A program made the translations under genes and the position numbers. This document shows, piece by piece, positions 8,492 to 16,925 of a stretch of 51,154 bases of DNA. Positions within the stretch are counted from its first letter, which is position 1, and every line of letters begins with the position of its first letter. The DNA comes from Dictyobacter formicarum (GTDB lineage: Bacteria; Chloroflexota; Ktedonobacteria; Ktedonobacterales; Ktedonobacteraceae). The stretch spans positions 1 to 51,154 of the forward strand of contig NZ_BNJJ01000039.1 of assembly GCF_016587435.1 (NCBI RefSeq). Direction: 5' to 3'. The notes below the pieces were generated by a model that saw only the letters and a list, made by a program, of their open reading frames with translations, was not told where the DNA came from and searched no databases.

Positions 8492-9721
8492 ATGCCAAAA
8501 CAACACGAACCAATCGTGATCACAGGTTTGGGTGCTGTAAGTCCCTGTGGACTGGGGGCCGAGGCCGTCTGGTCAGCACTGGAGAAGGGCGAACGTCGCG
8601 GGGAAGTGACCGAGCAAGGAGCGCCAGGAGAGCAGCCTGTGCAGTGTCTGAAAGTGGGCGAGTGGCGACCGGCCGATCTGCTCGGCAAGCGTGGCCTGCA
8701 ATATCTGCGTCCCAGTACTCAGTTTTTGCTGGGGGCATCGGTCCTTGCCGTGCGTGAGGCCGGGCTGGCCGATGGTGTCGCCCAGCCCGACGATCTCGGC
8801 ATTACCATCGGTTGTAACCTTGTAGGATTGCAGAGCATCTCTGACTATGACTATACCGCGGTCAAAGAGGGACCGCAGTATGTGAGCCCGATGGAGGCCC
8901 CGAATACCCTGGCGAATGCTCCCGCCTCTCATCTTGCTATTCGCCTGAAGGCGCGGGCATTCAATACCACCATTGCCACCGGCCAATGCGCTGGACTGGA
9001 TACACTGGGCTACGCGGCCAAGGCACTGTATGAGAGTCGCGCCAGACAGGTTGTTGCTGGCGCCGTAGAGGAACTGAGTTCGGCCGCCCTGTGGGTTTAT
9101 CGCAATTCGCAGGTGTTGCCCTTGGAGCGCCTGGAGGATGTCGGACGCCCGTTCGACCCTCTGAGCAGCGGCTGGCTACCAGGCGAGGGTGCTGCGGTAC
9201 TGGTATTGGAACGTCAGAACGAGGCTCTGGAGCGCGGGGCGCATCCACTGGCCGAACTGGCGGGCTGGTCCAGTGGTTTTGCCCCATTACAGACCACTGA
9301 GAAACGAGCCAGCGTGCTGGTCCGAGTGGCGCGACAGGCCCTCGCCGTCGCGGGACTGACACCAGCCGATGTCGATGTGGTGGTGTCTGGAGCAAATGGG
9401 TTGCAAGCGCAGGATCAGGCGGAGGCCCTGGCATTACGCGACTTGTTGCCGAAGCAGTCAGGGGTCTGTGTGACCGCGGTAAAGGGCACACTGGGCGAAA
9501 CCTATGGCGCCAGTGGTCTATTTCAGGCCCTCGCCGCTACCAGCATTATTAATCGCGGTATCGTGCCACCTACTATAGGAGGAGATCGCCAGCAAGAGGC
9601 GGCGGTAAATATTTCTACCGATGCCCGCAACTGGTTTGGCAGCAAACAAGGAACAGTATTACTGCTCGCCCAGGATCTCTTTGGATCGACCAGTGCCGTA
9701 GTGTTACGTGGCTGCCAGTAG
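8492..9721 (+). CDS. KS-beta/chain-length-factor-like protein, catalytic Cys replaced by Gln
   Basis: This 409-residue thiolase-fold protein aligns with the preceding KS but has lost all three catalytic residues. The active-site Cys position is Q165 (ATGQCAGLD, next to a shifted Cys166), the first His region reads VSGANG and the second reads KGTLGETYG. A Gln at the Cys position is the classic signature of chain-length factors. It would dimerise with KS-alpha, shape the tunnel that sets chain length and perhaps help priming. The gene begins 2 nt after the KS-alpha stop, implying coupled 1:1 translation. Confidence 0.88.
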   Translation: MPKQHEPIVITGLGAVSPCGLGAEAVWSALEKGERRGEVTEQGAPGEQPVQCLKVGEWRPADLLGKRGLQYLRPSTQFLLGASVLAVREAGLADGVAQPDDLGITIGCNLVGLQSISDYDYTAVKEGPQYVSPMEAPNTLANAPASHLAIRLKARAFNTTIATGQCAGLDTLGYAAKALYESRARQVVAGAVEELSSAALWVYRNSQVLPLERLEDVGRPFDPLSSGWLPGEGAAVLVLERQNEALERGAHPLAELAGWSSGFAPLQTTEKRASVLVRVARQALAVAGLTPADVDVVVSGANGLQAQDQAEALALRDLLPKQSGVCVTAVKGTLGETYGASGLFQALAATSIINRGIVPPTIGGDRQQEAAVNISTDARNWFGSKQGTVLLLAQDLFGSTSAVVLRGCQ

Positions 9722-9737
9722 TAAGAGGGAGGATGCA

Positions 9738-10217
9738 ATGAGCCTGGTGATGAGTTTTGACGCCGTACGCCGCCTGTTGCCACAGGCCTATCCTTTTATT
9801 ATGGTTGATGGTGTGGAGGAACTGCAGCCTGGCAAGCGCATCGTCTGTCGGAAAAACGTCAGCGGCAACGAATGGATGTTTCCCGGCCACTTTCCGCAGC
9901 ACGCCATATTTCCCGGCGTGCTGCTGATCGAAGGCATGGCGCAATCGGCGATCCTGCTGCTGAAGACCGATGAATCCCTGGTGGTGCCCGAGGGCGCGAC
10001 ATATATGCTTGCCGCCGCGAAAACGCGTTTCTTAAAGCCGGTTGTGCCTGGCGATCATCTGCGCTACGCATGCGAGGCAGTCAGGCTTGCCAGTATGGGT
10101 GGCGTCGTCGAAGCCGTGGTGTACGTAGATGGCGAAATTGTGGCGAAAGCGGATCTGACCTTTGCTATTCAAGAGCAGAAAGCCGCAGCCGATGTAGCCG
10201 CAGTACGCCAGGAATAG
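9738..10217 (+). CDS. fabZ: 3-hydroxyacyl-ACP dehydratase (FabZ-like)
   Basis: This hotdog-fold protein of 159 residues starts at the ATG at 9738, which has GGGAGG about 5 nt upstream; an earlier in-frame ATG at 9708 overlaps the KS-beta gene and lacks a site. It shows the FabZ active-site run: FPGHFPQHAIFPGVLLIEGM, with catalytic His in GHFP and Glu in LIEGM. It would dehydrate 3-hydroxyacyl-ACP to trans-2-enoyl-ACP. The pairing with FabI immediately downstream suggests complete reduction of at least some extension steps. Confidence 0.9.
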   Translation: MSLVMSFDAVRRLLPQAYPFIMVDGVEELQPGKRIVCRKNVSGNEWMFPGHFPQHAIFPGVLLIEGMAQSAILLLKTDESLVVPEGATYMLAAAKTRFLKPVVPGDHLRYACEAVRLASMGGVVEAVVYVDGEIVAKADLTFAIQEQKAAADVAAVRQE

Positions 10218-10229
10218 GAGAATGTTCGT

Positions 10230-11003
10230 ATGCCTCTCCTTGAAGGAAAAACAGCTCTGATCTTCGGTGTTGCCAACGACCGCTCCATTGCCTGGGCCAT
10301 CGCTCAGGCTCTGGCGCGCGAGGGTGCCCATATCGCGCTTACGTATCAAGAACGCATGGAGCGCTTTGTCCGTAAGCTGGCCGTCGAAATTCCTGATACG
10401 ACACTCATCCCCTGTGATGTGCAGGACGACCACCAATTGGAGGCTGCCTTCGCGCAGGCCGCAGAAATTTTTGACGGCGGCCTCGATATCCTTATTCACA
10501 GCGTCGCTTTTGCTCCCAGGCAAGAGCTAGAAGATCCCTTCCGCAACACCACGCGCGCGGGTTTTCAGGCGACCATGGATATCAGTGTCTACTCGCTCAT
10601 CGCTATGGCTAAATATGCTGTTCCGCTCATGCAGGCGCGTGGCGGTGGTAGTATTCTTACCTCAACCTATGTGGCCAGCGAGCAAGTCATTCCAAAATAC
10701 AAAGTAATGGGTGTGGCCAAAGCCGCTCTGGAGGGGAGCATGCGCTACCTGGCCGGCGAACTGGGCGAGTACAATATTCGTGTCAATGCTATCTCTCCCG
10801 GTCCGCTCAACACACTTTCCGCCCGTGGCGTCTCTGGTTTTACCAACTTTCTTGATATTTTTACCAATAGAGCTCCTTTACATCGCACCATTGAGCAGGA
10901 TGAGGCTGCTGATGCCGCCCTCTTCCTCTGTAGTCCACTGGCTCGTGCCATTACTGGCGAAGTTCTCTACGTCGATGCTGGTTATAACATCATGGGCGTC
11001 TAG
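10230..11003 (+). CDS. fabI: Enoyl-ACP reductase (FabI)
   Basis: This 257-residue SDR-type enoyl reductase has the FabI-specific nucleotide site (FGVANDRSIAWAIA) and the catalytic Tyr-x6-Lys arrangement (YKVMGVAK, preceded by the first Tyr in TYVASE). It would use NAD(P)H to reduce trans-2-enoyl-ACP. It is the last gene of the FabG-ACP-KS-KS-FabZ-FabI operon and is followed at once by a strong hairpin. An enoyl reductase inside a KS-alpha/KS-beta operon is unusual for aromatic polyketides and points to a saturated acyl product or starter. Confidence 0.93.
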   Translation: MPLLEGKTALIFGVANDRSIAWAIAQALAREGAHIALTYQERMERFVRKLAVEIPDTTLIPCDVQDDHQLEAAFAQAAEIFDGGLDILIHSVAFAPRQELEDPFRNTTRAGFQATMDISVYSLIAMAKYAVPLMQARGGGSILTSTYVASEQVIPKYKVMGVAKAALEGSMRYLAGELGEYNIRVNAISPGPLNTLSARGVSGFTNFLDIFTNRAPLHRTIEQDEAADAALFLCSPLARAITGEVLYVDAGYNIMGV

Positions 11004-11007
11004 ATAG

Positions 11008-11045
11008 TCGCGGTGCGGCATAAGCACCGTTATGCCGCACCGCGA
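11008..11045 (+). terminator. Terminator of the reductive PKS operon
   Basis: A perfect 16-bp stem (11008-11023 with 11030-11045) with a 6-nt loop begins 5 nt after the FabI stop. The downstream sequence is pyrimidine-rich but has no pure T-tract. Confidence 0.8.
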
Positions 11046-11232
11046 CGCTTATCTTCTTCTTTCTCCGCTCCATCCTTCCCCCCACTATCCCGGTGCTTCC
11101 TGCCAGGGTAACTTCCCGGTAAGACGTTATGGGTACCGTGAAGAGCGTCATTCTATTACTTTCGTTGCGCTACAAACCGCAGCAATACATGGACGCCATT
11201 GAGCCGATTGCGTCGTCAAAGGGGGTATCTTC

Positions 11233-11847
11233 ATGAGAGTTGTCGCATTGGGATTCTGGTCAGATGAGGACCGTATTGAGCATATTACTAACGAACAAAG
11301 TCTCCAGCTCACCAGCCAGGATGTGGTTATTGTTGATGGGCAGGGGGATCGGCTGATGTGGACCTATCGAGGCACGAAGCGCCGCGTTGCTGATATCTTA
11401 CCTACCGCCAGCCAGAAAGATGAGCTCTGCGATTTCCTGGAGCAGGGGGGCACCATCATTACCTTTCCGGCAGACCCATTTGCCCAGCCGACTGTGCCAC
11501 TGTTTCCGGAGGAACTGCCGAAAGGGAGGCGCTGGTGGAACTACAAGGTGATCGTTACCGGTGGCCTGGCCGAGATAGAGATACCCGCCTTTGACTGGCT
11601 CCCGGACCACACATGGTCGCTGTTGCAAGAGGTGTATACCATTTTTGCGCGTGAAAAAGTCGCGCCCACTATCTATTGCAAAGAAGTGAACCAGCTGGAA
11701 GTGACGATGATGAGCACCATTCAAGCCATGACTATCCGCGTTGGCTGTGGCCGCATCATGGTCTGTCGAGAGCAATCATTTGTCAACCAGGTGCTTGCCT
11801 CGCTGGAGACGACATCTATCACCTCGCTGGAGGAGATGGTCGCATAA
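11233..11847 (+). CDS. Hypothetical protein
   Basis: This 204-residue soluble protein is not recognised as any family. The ATG has AAAGGGGG about 7 nt upstream, and a strong terminator hairpin follows, so it looks like a real monocistronic gene. The N-terminal half alternates short strands (VVALGFW, DVVIVDG) with charged stretches, and EQGGTIITFPADPF resembles a loop of a Rossmann-like or glutamine-amidotransferase-like fold. No catalytic motif is clear. It has no signal peptide or membrane segment. Confidence 0.75.
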   Translation: MRVVALGFWSDEDRIEHITNEQSLQLTSQDVVIVDGQGDRLMWTYRGTKRRVADILPTASQKDELCDFLEQGGTIITFPADPFAQPTVPLFPEELPKGRRWWNYKVIVTGGLAEIEIPAFDWLPDHTWSLLQEVYTIFAREKVAPTIYCKEVNQLEVTMMSTIQAMTIRVGCGRIMVCREQSFVNQVLASLETTSITSLEEMVA

Positions 11848-11854
11848 GGCCGCC

Positions 11855-11899
11855 AAAAAGAACGACGGGAACAGCTCAGCTGCCTCCGTCGTTCTTTTT
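11855..11899 (+). terminator. Intrinsic terminator after the hypothetical gene
   Basis: A 14-bp stem (11855-11868 with 11886-11899) has a loop containing a small inner palindrome. The 3' arm ends in an eight-T run, making this a classical rho-independent terminator. Confidence 0.88.
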
Positions 11900-11934
11900 T
11901 TTGGACAGATTCAAGCGCAAGGAACAAGAAACAC

Positions 11935-11973
11935 GTGCCGTAGATTCGGGGGGCAAGCCCCGATCTACGGCAC
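11935..11973. repeat. Second hairpin upstream of the recombinase promoters
   Basis: An imperfect palindrome: 11935-11945 pairs with 11963-11973, and an inner CGGGG/CCCCG extends the stem with one bulged T. There is no T-run on either side, so it resembles the palindromic repeats scattered through the window more than a terminator. The 11,848-12,231 gap otherwise holds the terminator before it and the two SARP-type promoters after it. Confidence 0.55.
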
Positions 11974-12044
11974 ATCGTGTTGGCATGATGGAGCATTATT
12001 TCTTCCTTGATAGGCGATACCGTTCTTGCGTAGAGGTGGTTTTC

Positions 12045-12089
12045 TGCGAAGAAAGTGCGAATACCTTGTAAAGTGCTGCCAGGTAATAT
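12045..12089 (+). promoter_or_regulatory. SARP-type promoter 1 of the recombinase
   Basis: Heptamers TGCGAAG (12045), TGCGAAT (12056) and TGTAAAG (12067) stand at 11-bp steps. After exactly 10 nt comes TAATAT (12084-12089) as -10. The design is identical to the sites at 6100, 12119, 44168 and 47559. Confidence 0.75.
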
Positions 12090-12118
12090 TGTTTTGAGGT
12101 TCAATGTAGGTGAACAAG

Positions 12119-12163
12119 TGCGAAGAAAGTGCGAAGAGGTTGTAAAGTACATTCAAGTAGTAT
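12119..12163 (+). promoter_or_regulatory. SARP-type promoter 2 of the recombinase
   Basis: Heptamers TGCGAAG (12119), TGCGAAG (12130) and TGTAAAG (12141) stand at 11-bp steps. After exactly 10 nt comes TAGTAT (12158-12163). It lies 74 bp downstream of promoter 1, whose first 17 bases it repeats, which suggests duplication of the operator. The recombinase ATG is about 70 nt further on. Confidence 0.75.
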
Positions 12164-12231
12164 ATGCACGTGGGGAAGAGGAGGTCGGGCGCGTTGCATA
12201 GAGTGTGAGCTGAGGAGGAGATTCCGAGACA

Positions 12232-13305
12232 ATGCATACCCATACGACAGAACGCTATGCTACCAATTCGATGAAAGTGCGTACCGGAGCACTGACGCAT
12301 GTAAGAGATGAAGAGGGCGATTGGGACGAGCAGGACCGCTCTGCTGCTTATACCGATGATCGTATTGCCCTCTTCATCGAAGAGTGGTTGCTTGATAAGT
12401 ATGCTCTCACGCAGAGCAAGTGTACCGAGGCAACCTATCGCGATATAGTGCTCTCGCTGCGCCAGCACCTGCAGGAGCGTGAGCTGGATCTGGACAGCGC
12501 AGCCGAAGAGGTTGCGCTGGTCATCCCACTCTGGGCCAGCCTGCGTGCATCTGGTAGCAAACGGCAGGGTAGTGTCGCTCCCTCCACCTATAACCAGCGC
12601 ATCGCCGCCGTCTCCAGCTTCTATCGCTGGATGATCGAGAGGGATATCTATAGCGGCGCTAATCCAGCTGAGCAGCTTGCTCGTGCGTCTGTCCAGAAGT
12701 ATGCCCATGCCCGTGCTCTAAATCCACAACACGTCAGTATGCGGCTCAGAAGCATTGACCGTTCTACACCGCGTGGTTTGCGCGACTACATGCTCTTGCA
12801 GATTGCGCTCAACACGGGGCGCAGCGCCCAGGAACTGGCCTCCCTCTCCTGGAGACATGTGCATGTCGATGGCGAGAATATCGTCCTGGTCTTCGAGCGT
12901 TGCAAAGGCGGTAAAACGCTGTATAACCCCCTGGATGTGCAACTTTCGAAGGCATTGTTGACATATCTGTGTACCATCTATGGCGAACGCCTGGACCTGC
13001 TCGGCCCATCGACGCCCCTCTGGATGTCCTTTAGTGATCGTACCTATGGCCAGGCTATTGGCTCCCAGACCATCGCGGATATCTGCGAAAACCACCTGGG
13101 TGTCTCGTCGGTGCATACCCTGCGGCATACCTTCGCCCTCACCATGGAGCAGCTAGGGGCCGAGACAAGCACCATCCAGGGACAACTGGGACACGAAAGC
13201 CTTGCCGCCACCAATCGCTATCTGGCGAAGCTCAAGCGCGCGTACAATCCCCACGCATCAGCCCTCGCCGATGTATTTGGCGTAGAGGAGGTGGTGCGTT
13301 CATGA
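12232..13305 (+). CDS. Tyrosine recombinase/integrase
   Basis: This 357-residue protein has an N-terminal SAM-like DNA-binding domain (about 40-155) and a C-terminal catalytic domain. The catalytic set is complete: R197 (NTGRSAQEL), a Lys in CKGGK (225 or 228), H295 and R298 (HTLRH), H321 (LGHES) and the nucleophile Y330. GGAGGAG lies about 10 nt before the ATG. It could act in element integration, phase inversion or dimer resolution. No att site or other mobile-element gene is evident nearby, and the tandem SARP-type promoters upstream imply programmed expression instead of phage-like control. Confidence 0.9.
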   Translation: MHTHTTERYATNSMKVRTGALTHVRDEEGDWDEQDRSAAYTDDRIALFIEEWLLDKYALTQSKCTEATYRDIVLSLRQHLQERELDLDSAAEEVALVIPLWASLRASGSKRQGSVAPSTYNQRIAAVSSFYRWMIERDIYSGANPAEQLARASVQKYAHARALNPQHVSMRLRSIDRSTPRGLRDYMLLQIALNTGRSAQELASLSWRHVHVDGENIVLVFERCKGGKTLYNPLDVQLSKALLTYLCTIYGERLDLLGPSTPLWMSFSDRTYGQAIGSQTIADICENHLGVSSVHTLRHTFALTMEQLGAETSTIQGQLGHESLAATNRYLAKLKRAYNPHASALADVFGVEEVVRS

Positions 13306-13312
13306 AAAGCGC

Positions 13313-13639
13313 TTATGGAGTCCCGAGAGGCAATACCATAAAAGGCTGCTGCTTCACCTGGTTGGCCAGCGTCTCTGTATATGCCCTCAGCTCCTCATAT
13401 CGCTTGCCACTGATCATTTGACGTTTTTTGGCATCGAACAGGAGGGACTGTAGCAGCACATAATACAAAACATGTGCAACCGCTTCGCGCATATACTCGT
13501 TTTCGATATGAGCCGTAGTGCTTGTGACTGTCGCGCCGCTTTGTAACGTTGCCCAGCAGCTGAGAGCCGCATCGGTAATTTCTTTGAGCGCGCGCTGATT
13601 TAGCTCTTCCATTGATTGGGCGAATGTTTTATCTTCCAT
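13313..13639 (-). CDS. Hypothetical protein
   Basis: This 108-residue protein is predicted mostly helical, with an acidic N-terminus (MEDKTFAQSMEELNQRA) and a hydrophobic middle (VAHVLYYVLLQSLLF). No known domain is recognised. It converges with the recombinase (8 nt between the stops) and follows another small unknown gene on the same strand, so the two may be co-transcribed. There is no signal peptide. Confidence 0.6.
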   Translation of the reverse strand: MEDKTFAQSMEELNQRALKEITDAALSCWATLQSGATVTSTTAHIENEYMREAVAHVLYYVLLQSLLFDAKKRQMISGKRYEELRAYTETLANQVKQQPFMVLPLGTP

Positions 13640-13702
13640 TTTCTCGTGCTCTTTACTTTCTTATATGCAGGTCATGTTGCTTTACCAGGTCAGGTAGGAG
13701 AT

Positions 13703-14068
13703 CTATGCCTCTTCCTCCTCCAGGAGAGTAAGCAGAACATCATACATGATACATGCTGCCCGTTTACAAATCGACAATTTTTCCTGCGGCGTTCGGGGCC
13801 GCAGGAAAACATCCTCCAGATTGAGAACCGGCACGACCTCCCCATCATGAATAATGGCCACGCACGACGTCTCCCACTGCGCTCGCGTATATTCTGGCTC
13901 TGCAACACGTGTTTCGTTTTCCTGTCCCTGGCTAAAGCACGTGTGAACGATATCCATTGCCTCCGCCTCTACCCTGCTCAGAACTCCATTCTGGTACAGC
14001 TCGCTGATTTGCCCGTTGACGTATGTCGGCTTCTTAGCAAATGAATCAAAACCGCTCTGTTCTTGCAT
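13703..14068 (-). CDS. Hypothetical protein
   Basis: The start is placed at the ATG at 14068 because AAGGTGG lies 5 nt upstream; an in-frame GTG at 14134 has no site. The product has 121 residues, is soluble and acidic and ends in LLEEEEA. It contains an alternating central part (SCVAIIHDGEVVPVLNLED) and a later Cys pair region (CKRAACIMYD). I do not recognise the family. It lies between the BTAD regulator and another unknown gene on the same strand. Confidence 0.6.
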   Translation of the reverse strand: MQEQSGFDSFAKKPTYVNGQISELYQNGVLSRVEAEAMDIVHTCFSQGQENETRVAEPEYTRAQWETSCVAIIHDGEVVPVLNLEDVFLRPRTPQEKLSICKRAACIMYDVLLTLLEEEEA

Positions 14069-14172
14069 TGCTGCCACCTTTTCTTTCTTTTTTATCTCTG
14101 CGTTTTTCTGCCTTTGCGTCCTCCCTGATGCCACATAGAGTAACTACCAAAAACGCTCTTTTAAACTTTCTA

Positions 14173-15027
14173 TTACAAAGAGTCTGTCTCTAAAATTTTG
14201 GCGCGCAGAGAATGCATCTCTCTGCTCGGTTCTACACCCAGCTCCTGCTGGAGGAAGCTACTGAAATCATCTAGTTTACGGATTGCCATACCCGTGTTGC
14301 CCTGCCGGAAGTACACATCAATGATTGCCTTGGTGGCCGGCTCACAATAAGGGTCCAGCGATAGCGCCTGGTATGCGTATTCCAGCACCTCTTCAAACTC
14401 GTTGCGCTGCTGATACAGCTGGATCAGGCGCATCAGCACCTGCTGGTAGATATATTCATAATGCTGGCGATATGGGCGCAGCCATTCCTCTTCTGCATCC
14501 TCTGGCAAAAAGCCCAGCACGCCGTGGCTGATAATCTTGCGATAGTAGAATGATGCCTTGACCTCTTCGCCGCGTGTATCATAGGCGCGCGCCGTTTCAA
14601 AGAGGTGCTGCACATCGGCAATATCTGTCCACCAGGTCTCATCCATATGAAACCAGTAGAAATTGTTCGACTGACGACGGATAAAGTGCGACGCCTCCCT
14701 GGATCCAAGCGAGGGCTCAAGCAAGTGGCGCAGGCAATGGATCGTGACGTACAGATTGCCAAAGGCCGTCTCGGACGGCAGGTCAGACCAGAAAAGATCA
14801 ATAAATTCGTCGGCGGAGCAGAGCTTGCCAGGGTTGAGGAGAAACCACTTGAGCAGTGCCTTCACCTTGTTACGGCGCCACATCGTCTCTTTAATTGGTT
14901 TATCCTGACAATACAACCGGAACTGCCCGAAAGCATAAGCTCGGTAGGTCGCGCCATACTCACGTTCACGTGGATGGATCGAAGCTTTGTCATTGAGCAG
15001 TGTATGTGTATTTTGTAGTAGTGACAT
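14173..15027 (-). CDS. BTAD/SARP-like transcriptional activator
   Basis: The start is set at the ATG at 15027, with GGGAG 7 nt upstream, giving 284 residues. An N-terminal winged-helix DNA-binding domain (FGQFRLY, MWRRNKVKALLKWFLLNPG, then LFWSDLP) is followed by a bacterial transcriptional activation domain of TPR-like helices (SLDPYCEPATKAIIDVYFRQG). Length and order match SARP regulators. Placed beside the aromatic PKS cluster and the recombinase, it is a prime candidate to bind the TGCGAA heptamers. It is a close paralogue of the regulator at 46083-46922 by domain order and shared phrases. Confidence 0.88.
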   Translation of the reverse strand: MSLLQNTHTLLNDKASIHPREREYGATYRAYAFGQFRLYCQDKPIKETMWRRNKVKALLKWFLLNPGKLCSADEFIDLFWSDLPSETAFGNLYVTIHCLRHLLEPSLGSREASHFIRRQSNNFYWFHMDETWWTDIADVQHLFETARAYDTRGEEVKASFYYRKIISHGVLGFLPEDAEEEWLRPYRQHYEYIYQQVLMRLIQLYQQRNEFEEVLEYAYQALSLDPYCEPATKAIIDVYFRQGNTGMAIRKLDDFSSFLQQELGVEPSREMHSLRAKILETDSL

Positions 15028-15155
15028 AGTTTTTCTCCCGCTCGTGGTCTTACTACTTTGCATATGTTTCAGCATTTCTAGCCGGATGGCTCCTACAACA
15101 AATATAGTAGGCAAAATGCAAGAATACTATCTGGATTCCCCTCCTCCCCTTAAAA

Positions 15156-15229
15156 AAGGTCACTCGAATACCCACAAGGGCATCCAGCTGCTTATAATAG
15201 CGCTTCCTTGTGGGTGTCCGTGTGACCTT
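15156..15229. terminator. Long hairpin at the end of the aromatic PKS operon
   Basis: Outer arms AAGGTCAC (15156-15163) and GTGACCTT (15222-15229) enclose a second stem of ACCCACAAGG pairing with CCTTGTGGGT. It lies between the last gene of the minus-strand PKS operon (stop at 15242) and the BTAD regulator. On the minus strand the arm is followed by a run of T residues, so it probably ends the PKS transcript. Confidence 0.75.
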
Positions 15230-15241
15230 GTCTTAAATGCG

Positions 15242-15532
15242 TTAGAATTGCAGCGCAACCTCGTAGAGCGAAGGCGTTCCTTTACCCACCGGCGCTTGCA
15301 GTGCCGCTTTATGCCTGGTGCGAGCCACATCTAAAGCCTCTTCGGTTTCCCAATGTGCTACATTGATGAATTGAAAGCGCGCGCCAACTTTCAGCGACCG
15401 GTGCAATTTGGCGTCTATAAAGCCAGGTTCCTGTTTAAGAACTTCAGAGGAGCGCTGCCACCATGCCAGAAACTCCTCCTCGGCTCCCACTGGCACCTCG
15501 AATACATTGATCAGTACTACTGGAGATGACAT
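15242..15532 (-). CDS. Antibiotic biosynthesis monooxygenase (ABM) domain protein
   Basis: This 96-residue dimeric alpha-beta barrel protein contains VVLINVFEVPVGAEEEFLAWW, the typical ABM opening strand and helix, and FQFINVAHWETEEAL. AAGGAG lies about 8 nt before the ATG. Such proteins oxidise anthrone-type intermediates to quinones without metal or cofactor, or act as cyclase-like partners. It is the last gene of the operon that begins with KS-alpha. Confidence 0.85.
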   Translation of the reverse strand: MSSPVVLINVFEVPVGAEEEFLAWWQRSSEVLKQEPGFIDAKLHRSLKVGARFQFINVAHWETEEALDVARTRHKAALQAPVGKGTPSLYEVALQF

Positions 15533-15550
15533 ACAGGTGCTCCTTTTGTT

Positions 15551-16837
15551 CTAGTCAGCTGCAGTTTCTTCGATTTCGATGGCGGCCGTTGCTGGCGGAT
15601 CGAACTCCAGTGGCAGGGCGGCGAGTCCGCGCAGCAGGAAGTTGGGCCGCCATTGCACGCTGGGCGACGCCAGTCTCAGATTTGGCAGACGCTTGAGCAG
15701 CGTGGGGAAGATGCACTCCAGCTCCATGCGGGCAAGAGCGGACCCCAGACAATAGTGGATGCCATGGCCGAACGTCATGATCTGTTCTTTCTTTGGACGC
15801 TCAACGTCGAATTTCTCCGGGCAGGAGAAGTGGTTGGCATCATAATTGGCGGCCGCCAGCATCACGAAGATGCGTTGCCCCTTCTGAATACAGGTGCCGC
15901 GCACCTCGATGTCTTCGCGGGCGACGCGTGGGCGCATCTGTCCAGGAGCGCTGTAGCGCAGGATCTCTTCTACTGCCAGCGGAACAAGCGCGCGATTGCG
16001 TTTGAGGTTCTCCATTTGATTGGGATGTTGCAGCAGGTACAGCATGCCGCTGCAGATAGCGTTGGCCGTGGTCTCATGAGCAGCGAAGACGAGCTGTGAG
16101 CAGAGCACATAGATCTCTTTCTCGCTGAGCTTGCCTTGTTTTTCTGCCTCGACCATCACGCTGATGACGTCACTTTGTGGCTCGCGACGCCGCTCCTCGA
16201 TATATGGCTTCAGCAACTCTTCGGTTACACGTAGGTTCTCCGCGAACTGGAGCAGGTGTTCGGAGGCAGGATTGGGCGACGAGTTGATTTTGATGATCAG
16301 GCTAGACGCCTCATTGAAGAGCCGTTTGGCCTCCGTGTGCGCTTCCTCCGGGATACCAAGCAGCGCAAAGATGGTCTTGAAGAGCAAGGGAAAAGCAAAC
16401 TGCTGCAGCAATTCGATCTTGCCATCTGCCTGTATGCCGTCGATGATTTCATCGACAAATTCCTGAACACGCTCGCGCATCTGTGCCAGGCGGCGTGGCG
16501 TGAAGGCCGAGCCCAGAATCGTACGCTGACGTGTCTGGTGTGGAGGGTCCATATTCAGCAGCGACTGCTCCACATAAGGGCGAATAAATTTAACGGCCTC
16601 CTGTTCCTCTTCCGTTAGCTCGCGCTTGAAGAGATAGCCAAAGGGCGAAGCCGCCGAGAGACGTGTGTCCTGTAACATTGCACGCACATCATCGTAGCGC
16701 GTGACCATCCAGCCGTTGAGGTATGTATTCCAGTGTACTGGCTCGTTTTCTTGTAACTGATGAAACACCGGACAAGGATTCTCTAAATACTCAGGTCGCA
16801 GTAGGTTGTCGATATCATTCTCGTGCATATGAATCAT
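15551..16837 (-). CDS. Cytochrome P450
   Basis: This 428-residue soluble bacterial P450 shows the I-helix oxygen-binding motif AAHETT (252-257), the K-helix E291-x-x-R294 and the heme loop FGHGIHYCLG with the thiolate ligand C363. It would hydroxylate or couple the polyketide using ferredoxin and reductase partners encoded elsewhere. GAGGAG is about 8 nt from the ATG. It sits between the two ABM-type genes. Overall resemblance is to the CYP107/CYP105-like tailoring group, though subfamily assignment by eye is unsafe. Confidence 0.92.
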   Translation of the reverse strand: MIHMHENDIDNLLRPEYLENPCPVFHQLQENEPVHWNTYLNGWMVTRYDDVRAMLQDTRLSAASPFGYLFKRELTEEEQEAVKFIRPYVEQSLLNMDPPHQTRQRTILGSAFTPRRLAQMRERVQEFVDEIIDGIQADGKIELLQQFAFPLLFKTIFALLGIPEEAHTEAKRLFNEASSLIIKINSSPNPASEHLLQFAENLRVTEELLKPYIEERRREPQSDVISVMVEAEKQGKLSEKEIYVLCSQLVFAAHETTANAICSGMLYLLQHPNQMENLKRNRALVPLAVEEILRYSAPGQMRPRVAREDIEVRGTCIQKGQRIFVMLAAANYDANHFSCPEKFDVERPKKEQIMTFGHGIHYCLGSALARMELECIFPTLLKRLPNLRLASPSVQWRPNFLLRGLAALPLEFDPPATAAIEIEETAAD

Positions 16838-16925
16838 GATGCTGCTCCTCTACGTGTATATCTCTTCACCTGAATCTGTAGAGCTCCACGGGCGACCTGG
16901 CGTTGACCATGGAGCATTGATAAAT

